Shown: in pieces, positions 16,601 through 26,446 of the stretch | Layout: each line of letters begins with the position of its first letter | Numbering within the stretch: position 1 is the first letter of the stretch | Source: CAWEQO01 sp963811225 | GTDB lineage: Bacteria; Chloroflexota; Anaerolineae; Anaerolineales; Anaerolineaceae | DNA length: 64,000 nt | Direction: 5' to 3' | NCBI GenBank assembly: GCA_963811225.1 | Contig: CAWEQO010000001.1 | Coordinates: 868,001 to 932,000, forward strand | The notes under the pieces: model-generated | Told to the model about the DNA's origin: nothing | Database searches by the model: none | Seen by the model: only the letters and a program-made list of their open reading frames with translations | Translations under genes and position numbers: made by a program

Positions 16601-17095
16601 TCACATCACCGGCACGCCCTGCGCCCAGGTCTCGATCTGGTCCCAGCGGCGGAAATCGCCTTCGGACGCCTTCATCATATTCATCATCAGGCGCTCGAGC
16701 AGGCCGATCTTCTTCGCGTTCAAGACCCCCGCGAACATTCCCTCCGAGGCCGGCTGTACCAGCGCCCGCACCGGGTCCAGGTAGGCGTTCACGGTCTTGC
16801 GGTTCTCTTCGGTATCTTCCTTGAGTGTCATGCAAACGAAGAAGGCGCTGAAGTTCTTCTGCTGAAGTTCGGCCTGGTGCGCCTCGACGAACTTCTTAAC
16901 TTCCGGCAGTACGTTGCCCATCCGGATGGCGCTGCCGAGGATCACGGTGCTGTAGGCGCTCAGGTCTTTGACCTCTTTGACCGGCTTCACGTCCACCGCA
17001 GCGCCGCGGCCGGCGAGGGTTTTGCCGATGCGCTGTGCAACTTCGCCGGTCGAACCGGCCTTGGTAGCGTATGCGATTAGTGTTTGGTTTCCCAT
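16601..17095 (-). CDS. Flavodoxin-domain protein (leader lost by frameshift)
   Basis: A 164-residue flavodoxin-fold protein. TLIAYATKAGSTGEVAQRIG gives the FMN phosphate loop (T-K-A-G-S-T-G). AYSTVILGSAIRMGNVLPEV matches the second FMN loop region of flavodoxin-type HemG/menaquinone-dependent oxidoreductases. The ATG at 17095 has a GGAGA site, so a cytoplasmic protein can be made. The codons upstream (17096-17210) continue open and look like the h-region and processing site of an exported form, with a Tat leader in a shifted frame (separate entry). This suggests the ancestral protein was exported. Confidence 0.8.
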   Translation of the reverse strand: MGNQTLIAYATKAGSTGEVAQRIGKTLAGRGAAVDVKPVKEVKDLSAYSTVILGSAIRMGNVLPEVKKFVEAHQAELQQKNFSAFFVCMTLKEDTEENRKTVNAYLDPVRALVQPASEGMFAGVLNAKKIGLLERLMMNMMKASEGDFRRWDQIETWAQGVPVM

Positions 17096-17243
17096 ATTCG
17101 ATTCTCCAAATGAAATTGAGGGGGTATCAACCGGTGGATGGTAGGTTGCAGCGACTGCGCCGCCGCCAACCAGTGTTAGCCTGAGCTGCGCCTGCGATAC
17201 ATCCGGTTTTGAAAAATTTGCGTCGGGAGATCTTCTCACTCAT
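17096..17243 (-). pseudogene. Out-of-frame Tat signal peptide of the flavodoxin gene
   Basis: From an ATG at 17243 the minus strand reads MSEKISRRKFFKTGCIAGAA, a textbook twin-arginine signal (SRRKFFK). That frame then runs into nonsense and stops. The sister frame, open into the flavodoxin, reads LTLVGGGAVAATYHPP just after this point, the natural continuation of the hydrophobic core and cleavage region. A single extra base around 17175-17190 would explain the break. Whether this is a sequencing error or a real loss of export is undecided. Confidence 0.7.
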
Positions 17244-17406
17244 TCTTGCGTCTCCGGTTCGGTTTCGAAACCCGAAATAGCGTTTCTTCTAATTTTCTGG
17301 GAAAGGATGCGAAAATCACTTTGCGCGCTCTTTGCGAACGTGCTCGGCTATTCTTTACGCGATAATTATATTCTTAATGTTGGGTCAAGTAAAACTATTC
17401 GGAATT

Positions 17407-17415
17407 TGCTATACT
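17407..17415 (+). promoter_or_regulatory. Extended -10 promoter element
   Basis: TTTGCTATACT includes TGC-TATACT, an extended -10 (TGnTATAAT-like), about 38 bp upstream of the GTG start of the DinB-like gene. No good -35 is seen at the usual spacing, which is common for extended -10 promoters. Confidence 0.45.
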
Positions 17416-17453
17416 CAATTAATCACGTTGACTAAATCTTTCCAGGAGGTTTC

Positions 17454-17933
17454 GTGGACATCAAAAATGTGATCTGCTCGCAGTACGGCGCAGCGCTCGA
17501 TATGCTCGAGCAGTCGATCGCGAAATGCCCCGCCGAGATGTGGGATGACCACCAGGACAAAAACCGCTTCTGGCAGGTGGCCTACCACGTCCTGTACTAC
17601 ACCCATCTGTACTTGCAGCCCTCCGTCGAGAGCTTCCGGCGCTGGCCTAAGCACCGCGAGCACACCTCACGCCTCGAGGCCACCGGCGCGCCGCTCCAGC
17701 CCTACAGCCAGGACGAAATGCTGGAGTACCTGGACTTCTGCCGCAAGCAGGTCAACCGGCAGGTGCCCCTGCTCGACCTGGCGTCCGCCTCCGGCTTCGA
17801 CTGGCTGCCCTTCGACAAGCTCGAGCTGCAGCTCTACAACACCCGCCACCTCCAGCAGCATACCGGCGAGCTGATGGAACGCCTGGGCGCTCGCGCCGGC
17901 ATCGACGTCGACTGGGTCAGCTTTAAAGAGTAG
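17454..17933 (+). CDS. DinB-like superfamily protein
   Basis: A 159-residue four-helix-bundle protein. FWQVAYHVLYYTHLYLQPS places a His pair on helix 2, and LYNTRHLQQHTGELMERLG supplies further His residues on the last helix, the usual metal triad layout of DinB/YfiT proteins. These are often thiol-dependent metalloenzymes or stress proteins; the substrate is unknown. The start is GTG after CCAGGAGG. It is convergent with the REC-PP2C gene, with a hairpin between. A second, frameshifted relative of the same fold lies at 55671-56348. Confidence 0.75.
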   Translation: MDIKNVICSQYGAALDMLEQSIAKCPAEMWDDHQDKNRFWQVAYHVLYYTHLYLQPSVESFRRWPKHREHTSRLEATGAPLQPYSQDEMLEYLDFCRKQVNRQVPLLDLASASGFDWLPFDKLELQLYNTRHLQQHTGELMERLGARAGIDVDWVSFKE

Positions 17934-17981
17934 AGAATAGAGAACCGCCGAAGCCAACGCTTTAACGGTTCTCTATTCTCT
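17932..17981. terminator. Bidirectional hairpin between convergent genes
   Basis: AGAGAATAGAGAACCG (17932-17947) pairs perfectly with CGGTTCTCTATTCTCT (17966-17981). It overlaps the DinB stop codon and is followed by a partial extra copy of TGTCTATTCTCTT. It belongs to the GAGAGTAGAGAACAG hairpin family and lies between two convergent genes. Confidence 0.75.
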
Positions 17982-18003
17982 GCTGTCTATTCTCTTCCGA
18001 ACG

Positions 18004-19203
18004 CTATTTTCGTTTAATCACGATCACTGCCACGTCATCCTGAGGCGTGCCGCCAACAAAACGCGTCACCGCATCCAGCAGTGCCTTTTGGATCTCTTGC
18101 GCCGTGCCGTGCTGCTTTTCCAGGATCGCATCCAGCACGCCCTCGTCCCCGAAGAAGACCCCTTCCGAGCTTTCGGCCTCTGTCACCCCGTCGGTGTACA
18201 GCACCAAATAATCACCCGGCACGAAGCGCACGATCTTCTGCCGCCAGCGGGCATCCTCCGAGACGCCCAGGGCCATACCGGTCGGCCGCAGCGAGTCGAT
18301 GTGCGTCTTGCCCTTGCGCACGCTGATCAAATATCCCGGCGGGTGGCCCGCATTGGAGAACACCATCCGCCCGATGTCCGGCTCCAGGATGCCGTAAAAG
18401 GCCGTGACGAAGGTGCTGCCGCGCGTATCGCTCAAAATGCGCTCGCTGACCGTGCTCATGGTCATGGCCGGCAGGGTCGGGAAGCGCACCGAGTAGGTGC
18501 GGATCAGCGTGCTCGACAGCGCCATGAACAGCGCCGCCCCCATGCCCTTGTCGGTCACATCCGCAATCACTACGCCCCACTTGCGGTTCGTCAGCGGGAT
18601 GAAATCGTAGAAGTCGCCCGAAGTCTCGCGGGCGGGCAGAAGCTTGACCGCAATCTCCCAACCGGGGAAGACCGGCGCTTCCTCCGGCAGGATATCGGCC
18701 TGGATCTTGCCCGCCATGGTCAGCTCGCGGGTCAGCATGGCCTCGCGCGCCTCGAAAGGCGCCAGCGTCTCGCCGTCGTTCGACTGCGGCGCGCTGTTGA
18801 ACCGCCGGCTGCCGTCCGTCCCCGGCCGCGGCGACTGCCGGATCTGGTCCAGCGCCGCCTTGAATTCCTCTTCCGTCACGTCCCGCGACAGATAGTACAG
18901 CTGCGGATCGTCCTCGTCCGGCAGGTTGCCTTCATCTTCCATGTCGCTCATCAGCACGACCCGCACCTCGGGGCAGCGCCGGTGGATCTCTGAGATCATC
19001 TCCACCGCCTGCGCGCAGTTCCGCAAATCCAGCAAGACCAGGTCCGGATGGGATATCTGGCAGGCCTGCACGGCCTCGATGCCGCTGGTCGCCTCACCCA
19101 CCAGGGTCATGCCGCGCATCGACATGACCAGCGCCGCCAGCCCGCGTAGAAAAACGGCCTGTTCCGAGGCCACCACCACTTTCGACGGTTTCTTTTCGTT
19201 CAT
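18004..19203 (-). CDS. Response regulator with SpoIIE-type PP2C phosphatase output
   Basis: A protein of about 399 residues. The receiver domain (residues 1-125) carries DLVLLDLRN with the phospho-acceptor Asp. A linker follows, then a PPM/SpoIIE-type serine phosphatase. It has the metal-binding SGDFYDFIPL and VIADVTDKGMGAALFMAL, plus NAGHPPGYLI, LYTDGVTEAESSEG and PQDDVAVIVI. Such proteins dephosphorylate anti-sigma-factor antagonists (STAS proteins) when their receiver is phosphorylated; no STAS gene is visible nearby. The ATG at 19203 (MNEKKPSKVVV) has a GAAGGA site. It diverges from the giant kinase operon, which encodes a second SpoIIE-type phosphatase. Confidence 0.88.
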   Translation of the reverse strand: MNEKKPSKVVVASEQAVFLRGLAALVMSMRGMTLVGEATSGIEAVQACQISHPDLVLLDLRNCAQAVEMISEIHRRCPEVRVVLMSDMEDEGNLPDEDDPQLYYLSRDVTEEEFKAALDQIRQSPRPGTDGSRRFNSAPQSNDGETLAPFEAREAMLTRELTMAGKIQADILPEEAPVFPGWEIAVKLLPARETSGDFYDFIPLTNRKWGVVIADVTDKGMGAALFMALSSTLIRTYSVRFPTLPAMTMSTVSERILSDTRGSTFVTAFYGILEPDIGRMVFSNAGHPPGYLISVRKGKTHIDSLRPTGMALGVSEDARWRQKIVRFVPGDYLVLYTDGVTEAESSEGVFFGDEGVLDAILEKQHGTAQEIQKALLDAVTRFVGGTPQDDVAVIVIKRK

Positions 19204-19419
19204 CGAGTTCATCCTTCGATAGTATACCAGTAAGTGCAAACACTGCAACTGCTCTGGCGGATAAAATTTGAGCTGTCGCAGATCATCAGGGAAGTTTATC
19301 CGGCTGCCTTCCGGTTCCTTTTTCACGTAGATTTACGCTTGTATTTTGACTGAAATACTCTTAGAATCTAATCAAGCTCCTTTTGCCTTAATCGCACGAT
19401 GAAAAGAAAGCTACTGCTG

Positions 19420-19546
19420 TCTGGGGGGGTAGGAAGGGCGCCTTCCACAGTTGAAAAGGGCCGGTTTCGCCGCACGCTGCGGGCCGGCCGTTGGGTGTTT
19501 CTACGCAATCGCAAGACCTGGTTTTCATCTTAGAAGGAGATGCTTC
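19420..19546 (+). promoter_or_regulatory. Structured leader upstream of the kinase operon
   Basis: Two stacked hairpins are visible. The first is GGAAGG-GCG-CCTTCC (19432-19446). The second is GGCCGG (19459-19464) pairing with CCGGCC (19484-19489) and enclosing CCGCA-CGC-TGCGG (19470-19482). An AGAAGGAG ribosome site follows at 19532-19539. No known riboswitch class was recognised. The 19204-19419 part holds no further feature I can support. Confidence 0.5.
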
Positions 19547-19771
19547 ATGGTAACCGCTGCGGTTCCTGTGCGGGCGCTTTCACCGTTTGCCGTTTTCAAG
19601 AAAAGAAACCTCAGCCTGCCGGCCCTGCCGCGTTTCGCCGGCGACGACCGGCTCGAGTTGTGCGAGCTGCGCTCAACGGAGTCGCTGCAGCGCCCCATGG
19701 AGGCGCGTCCCAGCTGGATGATTTACACCAAGGAGTCCTTGAATGGTAGATCGAACCGCACTACCGGTTAG
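19547..19771 (+). CDS. Small leader protein overlapping the giant kinase gene
   Basis: A 74-residue open frame starting at an ATG with a strong AGAAGGAG site 7 bp away. It begins MVTAAVPVRALSPFAVFKK and is basic and Pro/Arg-rich with no recognised domain or TM helix. It overlaps the start of the giant kinase gene by 29 bp, which fits translational coupling. No family is known to me. It may be a real small protein or a leader peptide; coding support is limited to the ribosome site and position. Confidence 0.4.
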   Translation: MVTAAVPVRALSPFAVFKKRNLSLPALPRFAGDDRLELCELRSTESLQRPMEARPSWMIYTKESLNGRSNRTTG

Positions 19772-22700
19772 CAACTATCAAGACCTCAAAGCCGCCGCCG
19801 CCAAGGCCCGCGCCGGTTACCGGCATGAAGAAGCCATCGACCTCTACACCCAGGCCCTGACCTGCCCGGGTGTGCCGCCCCTGGACTGCTGCGACCTGCT
19901 CTACCAAAGGGCAGCCGGCCTGCGTATGATCGGAAAGCTGGCTGAAGCGGAAGCCGACCTGGAAGAAGTGATCCGCATTGCGGCAGGGCAGGCCGACGTC
20001 CGCCGCCAGGTGACCGCAGCCCTGCCGCTGGTTGATGTTCAGGGCTACCTGGGTAAACACCAGGCAGCCGAAAAGAACGCCGATAAAGCCATGGCGTTGG
20101 CGCTTGCCTCCGGCGACCCGATCCTGGAAGCCACAGCTCGCAGCGCCAAATCGAACAACCTCAACACCGCCAATCGTTATGCAGAAGCGCTCGAGCAAAG
20201 CAAGCTGGCTTTGGCCTTGTTTACGCGGTTTGGCGACTTGCAAGGCGAACAGCAGGCCCTGCGCTCGATCGGCAACAACTTGAATGCCATGGAGCTTTCG
20301 GATGAGGCGCTGGGTTTTCTGGAACGGTCGCTCGTGCTTGCCCGGTCACTTAGAGACCGGCCGGAAGAGGCGATCCTTTTGAATGGCATCGGCCTATGCA
20401 CCCTTGATATTGCGCTTACTCGCCAGTACCAGGAAGAAGCCCTGGCAATTTTCGAGGAGACCGACGACCGACGCCGCCAGTACATCATGCATAACAACCT
20501 GGGCATTTTGAACTATAACCTGGGGTTGTACCGCCAGGCTGCCCGGCATGCCGCCCGCGCCGTCCAGGCTGCCCGCTCGATGGGCGCCCAGAATGACCTT
20601 ACCAACAACCTCGATAACTTCTCCCGGTCGCAGCTCGAGCTTGGTTTTATCGAAGAAGCACACCAGGCGATGAAAGAAGGCTTGCGCCTGGCCGTCCAGG
20701 TGAGCGACCGCATGCTGCAGTCGATCTACCATCTTTATGCCGGGATCTTTTCGCTGCGGGGCGGCAGGCCGCGCGAGGCGCGGGTGGAACTCCAGCAGGC
20801 TGCGGCGCTGGCAGAGTCGGTAAACTTGCCGGTCGAATGGGCCACCGCCCTGGCCTGGCAGGGCGCTGCCGCTCTTGCGCTCGGTGATTTGGCCGAGGCC
20901 GAGCGGCTTACGGCCCAGGCCGAAAGCCTGGTGATGAAGGCGGAGGAGTTTGTATTCGGCAACTTCCCGGTTCAGGATATCCTCTGGCTGCGCTACCAGG
21001 TGCTTTCCGCCCGGAACGCTCGGGATGCTGTCCACGAGCCGGTCTCGGATCGGGCCTGGCAGGTGCTGCAAGACGCCCGGCGAGTCATGCTGCAGTACGT
21101 GGTCTCGGTCAGCGACGAAGGTATGCGCCGCAATTATTTGAACAAACCGCCAGTCAATCGTTCCATTCAACTCGAATGGGCGCGCCAATCGATCCTGCGC
21201 GGGCTGCCGGTCGAGGAGCCGCCTGCGCCCGAGCGCGCGCTGGTGGGCCAGGAATTGTTCCGGCGCATGCTGGACGTAAGCCTGCGCCTGAACGAGAACC
21301 GCGACCTGAGCGCCCTGCTCGACTTCATCCTGGACGAGGTCATGGATCTGTGTGGGGCTGAGCGGGCCGTCCTGGCGCTGAGAAATGAAGAAGGCCGCAT
21401 CGAGTTTATCGCCCGCAGCGCGCCAGGCGAACAGCCGGAAGAGGTGCAGGCCCAGGCCCAGCGCCTGCTGGAAGAGATGCAGTCCGCCCGCCGCCCGGTC
21501 CTCGAGCTGGACGAGGGCTCAGAAGCCCTCAGCCTGCGCTCGCGCATGGCCGTGCCGCTGGTGGCGCGCTCGCGCCTGACCGGCCTGATCTACGCCGACA
21601 ACCGCCTGCTGTTCGGGCGCTTCACCCAGGCCGACCTCGACCTGCTGGCCGTGTTCGCCAACCAGACCGCCATCGCCGTCGAGAACGCGCGCTGGTCGCA
21701 GACCCTCGAGCAGCGCGTCGAGCGCCGTACCGCCGACCTGGCACAGCGCAACACCGAACTGGCGGTCATCAACCAGATCAGCACTGCAATGGCCTCCGAG
21801 CTGGAGCTGGACGCTCTGATCCAACTGGTGGGCGAGCAGGTGCGGGCGGCCTTCCAGGCCGGTATCGTCTATGTGGCCCTGCTTAACAAAGAAACCAACC
21901 GCATCGAGTTCCCCTACTCCTACGGCGAGAATTACCCCGCGATCCCCTTCGGCGAAGGCCTCACCTCGCGTATCCTCCAGACCGGGGAGCCGCTCCTGTT
22001 GAACCAGGACCTGAGCGCCCGCCGCGCGGAAATGGGCGTTCAACTGGTGGGCAAGGAGTCGCAGTCGTACCTGGGCGTGCCGGTGCTGGCGGGCAAACAG
22101 GCCATCGGCGTGATCAGCGTGCAGGACGTCAATCAGCCCGGCCGCTTCGGTCAGGATGACCTGCGCCTGCTCTCCACCATCGCCGCCAACGTCGGCAGCG
22201 CCATCCAGAACGCTCGCCTGTACCAGGAAACCCAGCGCCGCGCCAACGAAATGGCCGTGCTGGCCGAGATCGGCAGCGACATCGCCGCCACCCACAACCT
22301 GGATGAAGTCCTCGAGCGCATCGCCGCGCACGTGATGAAGCTGCAGCGGGTGGGCGACATCGCCATCTTCCTGCTCGAACCGGGCGGCGAGACCTTGCGC
22401 GCCCGGGTCGCGCTGGGTAATTACGTCGAAGAGATCAAGGCCCACACGTCCCGGATGGGCGAAGGCCTGACCGGCAGCATCGTCCAGAGCGGCCAGGCTG
22501 AATTCGTCAACTACCCGTACAGCGACCCGCGCGCCATCCACATCCCGGGCACGCCGCCCGTCGAGGAAGAAGACGAGGGCATCATGATCGCCCCACTCAT
22601 CTCGCACGGGCAGGTGACCGGCTCGATCAACGTCTGGCGCTTGCATTCCAAGGGCCTGTTCACCCAACCGGACATCGAGTTCCTGACCAGCGCCGCCCGC

Positions 22701-24933
22701 CAGACCGCCATCGCCATCGAGAGCGCCCGCCTGCACCTGGAGACCCAGCGCCGCGCCGACCAGATGGCCACCATCGCCGAGGTGGGCCGTGAGGTGCTGG
22801 CCACGCTCGAGCTGAGTGAGGTGCTGGAGCGCATCGCCGGGCGCGTCCACCAGTTGTTCCACGCCGAGGATACCGTCTTGCGCCTGGCCGCCGCGGATGG
22901 GCAAACTTTCCACACCATCGTCGCGCTGGGGCAGTACCGTGAGCAGTTCCAGGCCGACACCTTGACCACCGGCCAGGGCATTTCGGGCTACATCGCCCAA
23001 AGCCAGGTGGCAGAGATCATCGAAGACCCCTCCAAGGACCCTCGCTCGGTCCACGTGCCCGGCACGCCCGAGGAGGAAGAAGGCCGCGATACCCTGATGG
23101 TAGCGCCCATCATCGCCCGCGGCAAAACCACCGGGCTGCTGTCGGTGTTCCGCGCACGCTCCGAAGGCTCGTTTACCCCGGTCGACCTCGACTTCCTGGT
23201 CGGCCTGGCGCGCCAGGCCTCGATCGCCATCGAGAATGCCCGCCTGTTCGAAGAGATGAACCAGGCCCGCCAGTCTGCCGACGCCGCCAACGAGGCCAAG
23301 AGTGCCTTCCTGGCCATGATGTCGCACGAGATCCGCACCCCCATGAACGCCATCATCGGCATGAGCGGCCTGCTGCTCGACACCGACCTGCAAGCCGACC
23401 AGCGCGACTTCGCCGAGACGATCCGCACCAGCAGCGATGCCCTGCTGACCATCATCAATGACATCCTCGACTTCTCCAAGATTGAGGCCGGCAAGATGGA
23501 GCTGGAAGAGCAGCCCTTCGACCTGCGCGAGTGCGTGGAGGCCTCGCTCGACCTGGTCAAGGTGAGCGCCGCCACGAAGGGCCTGGAGCTGATCTACCAG
23601 ATGGACCCGAGTGTGCCGCCCACCCTGATCGGCGACGTGACCCGCCTGCGCCAGGTGCTGGTCAACCTGCTCAGCAACGCGGTCAAGTTCACCGAGCACG
23701 GTGAGGTGGTCGTTTCGGTAAGCAGTGAATCGCGCGGTAGAGATTTGCTTACTCCGAAAAACCTGGTCTCCGGTGCATCCGAAGACACTGCCCACCCATC
23801 ACGGTTGACCGTTCACTTCTCTGTAAAAGACACCGGCATCGGCATCCCACCCGACCGGCTCGACCGCCTGTTCCAGGCGTTCAGTCAGGTGGACGCTTCC
23901 ACCACCCGCAAGTACGGCGGAACCGGCCTGGGGCTGGCGGTCAGCAAGCGCCTGGCCGAGATGATGGGCGGGACCATGTGGGTGGAGAGCAGCGGCAAGC
24001 CGGGCGAAGGCGCTACCTTCTCCTTCAACATCCTGGCTGCGCCTGCCCCCGAGATCAAGCTGCGCCGGCACTTGCGCGGCGAGCAGCCGCAGCTGCGCGG
24101 CAAGCGCGTGCTGCTGGTGGACGACAATGCCACCAACCTGCGCATCCAGACACTGCAGGTCAAGTCTTGGGGCATGACGCCCCGCAGCACCACCTCATCC
24201 CTGGAGGCCCTCCGCTGGATTCGCGCGCGGCGACCCGTTCGATGTGGGCATCCTCGATTTCCAGATGTCGGAAATGGACGGCATCAGCCTGGCGAAAGAG
24301 ATCCACAGTCTGAGCGCAGGCCGCGCCCTGCCGCTGGTGCTCTCCTCTTCCCTGGGTGAGGGGGAAGACTCGGCTCGCGGCATCTTCTTTGCCGCCTACC
24401 TGGCCAAGCCCATCCGCCCATCGGCCTTGTTCGACACGCTGATGAACGTCTTCCAGATCGAGCATCTCGAAGAGGCCGAGCCAACCGAGAAAGAGAAGCC
24501 CCTCATCGACGCCGGGATGGCCGCCCGCCGTCCGCTGCGCATTCTGCTGGCCGAGGATAACGCCGTCAACCAGAAGCTGGCCTTGCGGCTCTTGCAGCGC
24601 ATGGGCTATCGCGCCGACCTGGCCGCCAACGGTCTGGAAGCCATCCAGGCCCTGGAACGCCAGCAGTACGACGTGGTCTTGATGGACGTGCAGATGCCCG
24701 AGCTGGACGGTCTGGAAGCCTCGCGCCGCATCTGCGCAAAGTGGCCGAGAGGAGAAAGACCGCACATCATCGCCATGACCGCCAACGCCATGCAGGGCGA
24801 CCGCGAGAAGTGCCTGGAAGCCGGCATGGACGACTACGTCAGCAAACCGATCCGGGTCGAGGAGCTGGCCAACAGCTTGCGCCAGGCGCCGGAACTGAGC
24901 GCCAGAGACCCTAAGGATCTTCAAAATCCTTAG
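19743..24933 (+). pseudogene. Giant TPR-GAF hybrid histidine kinase, frameshifted near the C-terminus
   Basis: About 1,730 residues when joined. Order: TPR-like helical repeats (1-450); four GAF domains (about 497-660, 672-828, 832-986, 1005-1170), the third and fourth with very similar motifs (YSDPRAIHIPGTP and SKDPRSVHVPGTP); HisKA with phospho-His in MSHEIRTPMNAIIGMSGLLL (near 1195); HATPase with NLLSNAVKFTEHG and GTGLGLAVSKRLAEMMGG; two receivers (VLLVDDNATNL..., ILLAEDNAVNQ...VLMDVQMPELDG). The frame breaks near 24220-24232, in a CG-alternating run inside receiver 1; one extra base explains it. No TM helix, so the sensor is cytoplasmic. The start has AAGGAG. It heads an operon with HPt, cyclase and phosphatase genes. 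Confidence 0.85.
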
Positions 24934-24935
24934 GG
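24909..24935 (+). terminator. Hairpin at the end of the kinase gene
   Basis: CCCTAAGGAT (24909-24918) and ATCCTTAGGG (24926-24935) are perfect complements around a 7-nt loop. The kinase stop codon lies in the right arm. There is no T-run, so it may stabilise the mRNA end or reduce read-through into the HPt gene rather than fully terminate. Confidence 0.5.
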
Positions 24936-25040
24936 ACCTGCCGCAGCCTGGGTGGAATGCAAGCCTAATCCCTCCTTCCCATGCTCCGAATGGGAGGGCC
25001 CAACAAGGACCGTGCGCACCGCCTCAAGGAGGACAAACGG

Positions 25041-25388
25041 ATGAGCGTAGACACCGCAATCGATCATAAAACCTTCAAAGAACTGATAGACACCGTCGGC
25101 AGCGATTTCATCGGCGAGCTGGTGTCCGCCTATTTGGAAGAGACCCCCACTTTGCTGGAGCAGCTGCGCGCGGCCTGGGACCGCCGCGACGCGGAAACCT
25201 TCCGGCGCGCAGCCCATTCCATCAAGTCCAGCAGCGCCAGCCTGGGAGCCTTGCACCTGTCGGCGCAGGCCCGCGCGCTGGAGGTGCAAGGCATGCAGGC
25301 CCAGCTGGACGGGGCCGGGGATGCGCTGGACGTTCTGGAAGCCGAATACGCCCGGGCCGCGCAAGCTTTCCAGGAGCGATTGGCATGA
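25041..25388 (+). CDS. HPt phosphotransfer protein
   Basis: A 115-residue all-helical phosphotransfer domain. The phospho-His is H59 in RRAAHSIKSSSASLGA, the canonical HPt signature; FKELIDTVGSDFIGELVSAYLEE matches the first helices. It would carry phosphate from the hybrid kinase receiver to the receiver of the next protein. The ATG at 25041 (MSVDTAIDH) has AAGGAGG upstream. Its stop overlaps the cyclase start (ATGA), so the two are translationally coupled. Confidence 0.9.
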   Translation: MSVDTAIDHKTFKELIDTVGSDFIGELVSAYLEETPTLLEQLRAAWDRRDAETFRRAAHSIKSSSASLGALHLSAQARALEVQGMQAQLDGAGDALDVLEAEYARAAQAFQERLA

Positions 25389-26446
25389 TCCGTGGCGGAA
25401 CACAAATGACCGGCCATTTGCTGGTCGTCGACGACAATAAGGTTAACCGGCTGCTGTTGGGGCGCGGCCTGGAGCAGCAGGGCCATACGGTCGATTTCGC
25501 CGAGAACGGCCGCCAGGCGCTGGAGCTGCTGCGCGTCAAATCCTTCGACCTGGTGCTGCTCGACATCCAGATGCCCGAGATCGACGGCATCGCCGTGCTG
25601 GAGAAGATCACCCACGATTCGCGCCTGCGCGACATTCCGGTCATCATGACCACCGCCATGGAAGAGCTGTCCAGCGTGGTCACCTGCATCGAAATGGGCG
25701 CCGAGGACTACCTGACCAAGCCGGTCAACGCCACCCTGCTGCGCGCCCGCATCGGGGCCAGCCTGGAGAAGAAGCGCCTGCGCGACCAGCAGAACGAGCT
25801 GATCCGTAAGTTTGCCACGGCCGAGGTGGCCGAAGATCTCGAGTCCTCCGGTTTCGCCCTGGGCGGCAAGTTCGTCGAAGCCACCGCCATGTTCTCCGAC
25901 ATCCGCGGCTTCACCACTATCGCCGAGGCCCAATCGCCGGAGGAGACCATCGAGCTGCTTAACACCTACTACACGCTCATGTTCGAGGCCATCAGCGATC
26001 ACGGCGGGGTGGTCAACCAGATGGTCGGCGATGGACTGATGGCCATTTTCGGCGCGCCCATCCCCATTGAAAATCGCTGCGAGCGCTCGGTCGGGGCCGC
26101 TCTGGAGATGATCGAGATGATCGAGCTGCTCAACGCCGACCGGACCGCGGCCGGCAAGCAGCCCATCCGCATCGGCATTGGCATCGCCTCCGGTCAGGTT
26201 ATCGCCGGGTACACCGGCACCCTGCGCCGCGCCACCTACACCTGCGTCGGCGACACGGTCAACCTGGCCGCCCGCCTGGAATCGCACACCAAGCTGGTTG
26301 GTGAGCCGATCCTGATCGACCAGACCACTCGCGACGGCCTGAGCGACAAGATCCGGGTGGTCCCCCAGGGCGCGTGCCAGCTCAAGGGCAAGACCAAAGA
26401 GGTGCAGGTGTATTCCGTTCCGGTCGAAAAGGAGGTTCAATCGTGA
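25385..26446 (+). CDS. Receiver-class III adenylate/guanylate cyclase
   Basis: A 353-residue two-domain protein. The receiver (about residues 8-125) has HLLVVDDNKVN, the phospho-acceptor D60 in LVLLDIQMPEIDG and LTKPVNATLL. The cyclase (about 150-345) has metal-binding AMFSDIRGFTTI and QMVGDGLMAIFGAP plus YTCVGDTVNLAARLES. It should make a cyclic nucleotide when its receiver is phosphorylated. The position where many adenylyl cyclases have Lys reads N-Q-M before VGD, so base specificity is not settled. The start overlaps the HPt stop and the end overlaps the phosphatase start (GTGA). Context links kinase and HPt upstream to a cNMP-domain protein downstream. Confidence 0.9.
   Translation: MIRGGTQMTGHLLVVDDNKVNRLLLGRGLEQQGHTVDFAENGRQALELLRVKSFDLVLLDIQMPEIDGIAVLEKITHDSRLRDIPVIMTTAMEELSSVVTCIEMGAEDYLTKPVNATLLRARIGASLEKKRLRDQQNELIRKFATAEVAEDLESSGFALGGKFVEATAMFSDIRGFTTIAEAQSPEETIELLNTYYTLMFEAISDHGGVVNQMVGDGLMAIFGAPIPIENRCERSVGAALEMIEMIELLNADRTAAGKQPIRIGIGIASGQVIAGYTGTLRRATYTCVGDTVNLAARLESHTKLVGEPILIDQTTRDGLSDKIRVVPQGACQLKGKTKEVQVYSVPVEKEVQS

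Noticed and set aside
19420..19540. Known riboswitch (c-di-GMP or cobalamin type) upstream of the kinase
   Set aside because: Two hairpins are present, but the conserved bases of those classes are not; kept only as an unnamed structured leader.
21519..23795. A 758-codon open frame on the minus strand
   Set aside because: It is antisense to the GAF and kinase domains of the giant kinase, with His/Gly/Asp-rich low-information sequence and no domain.
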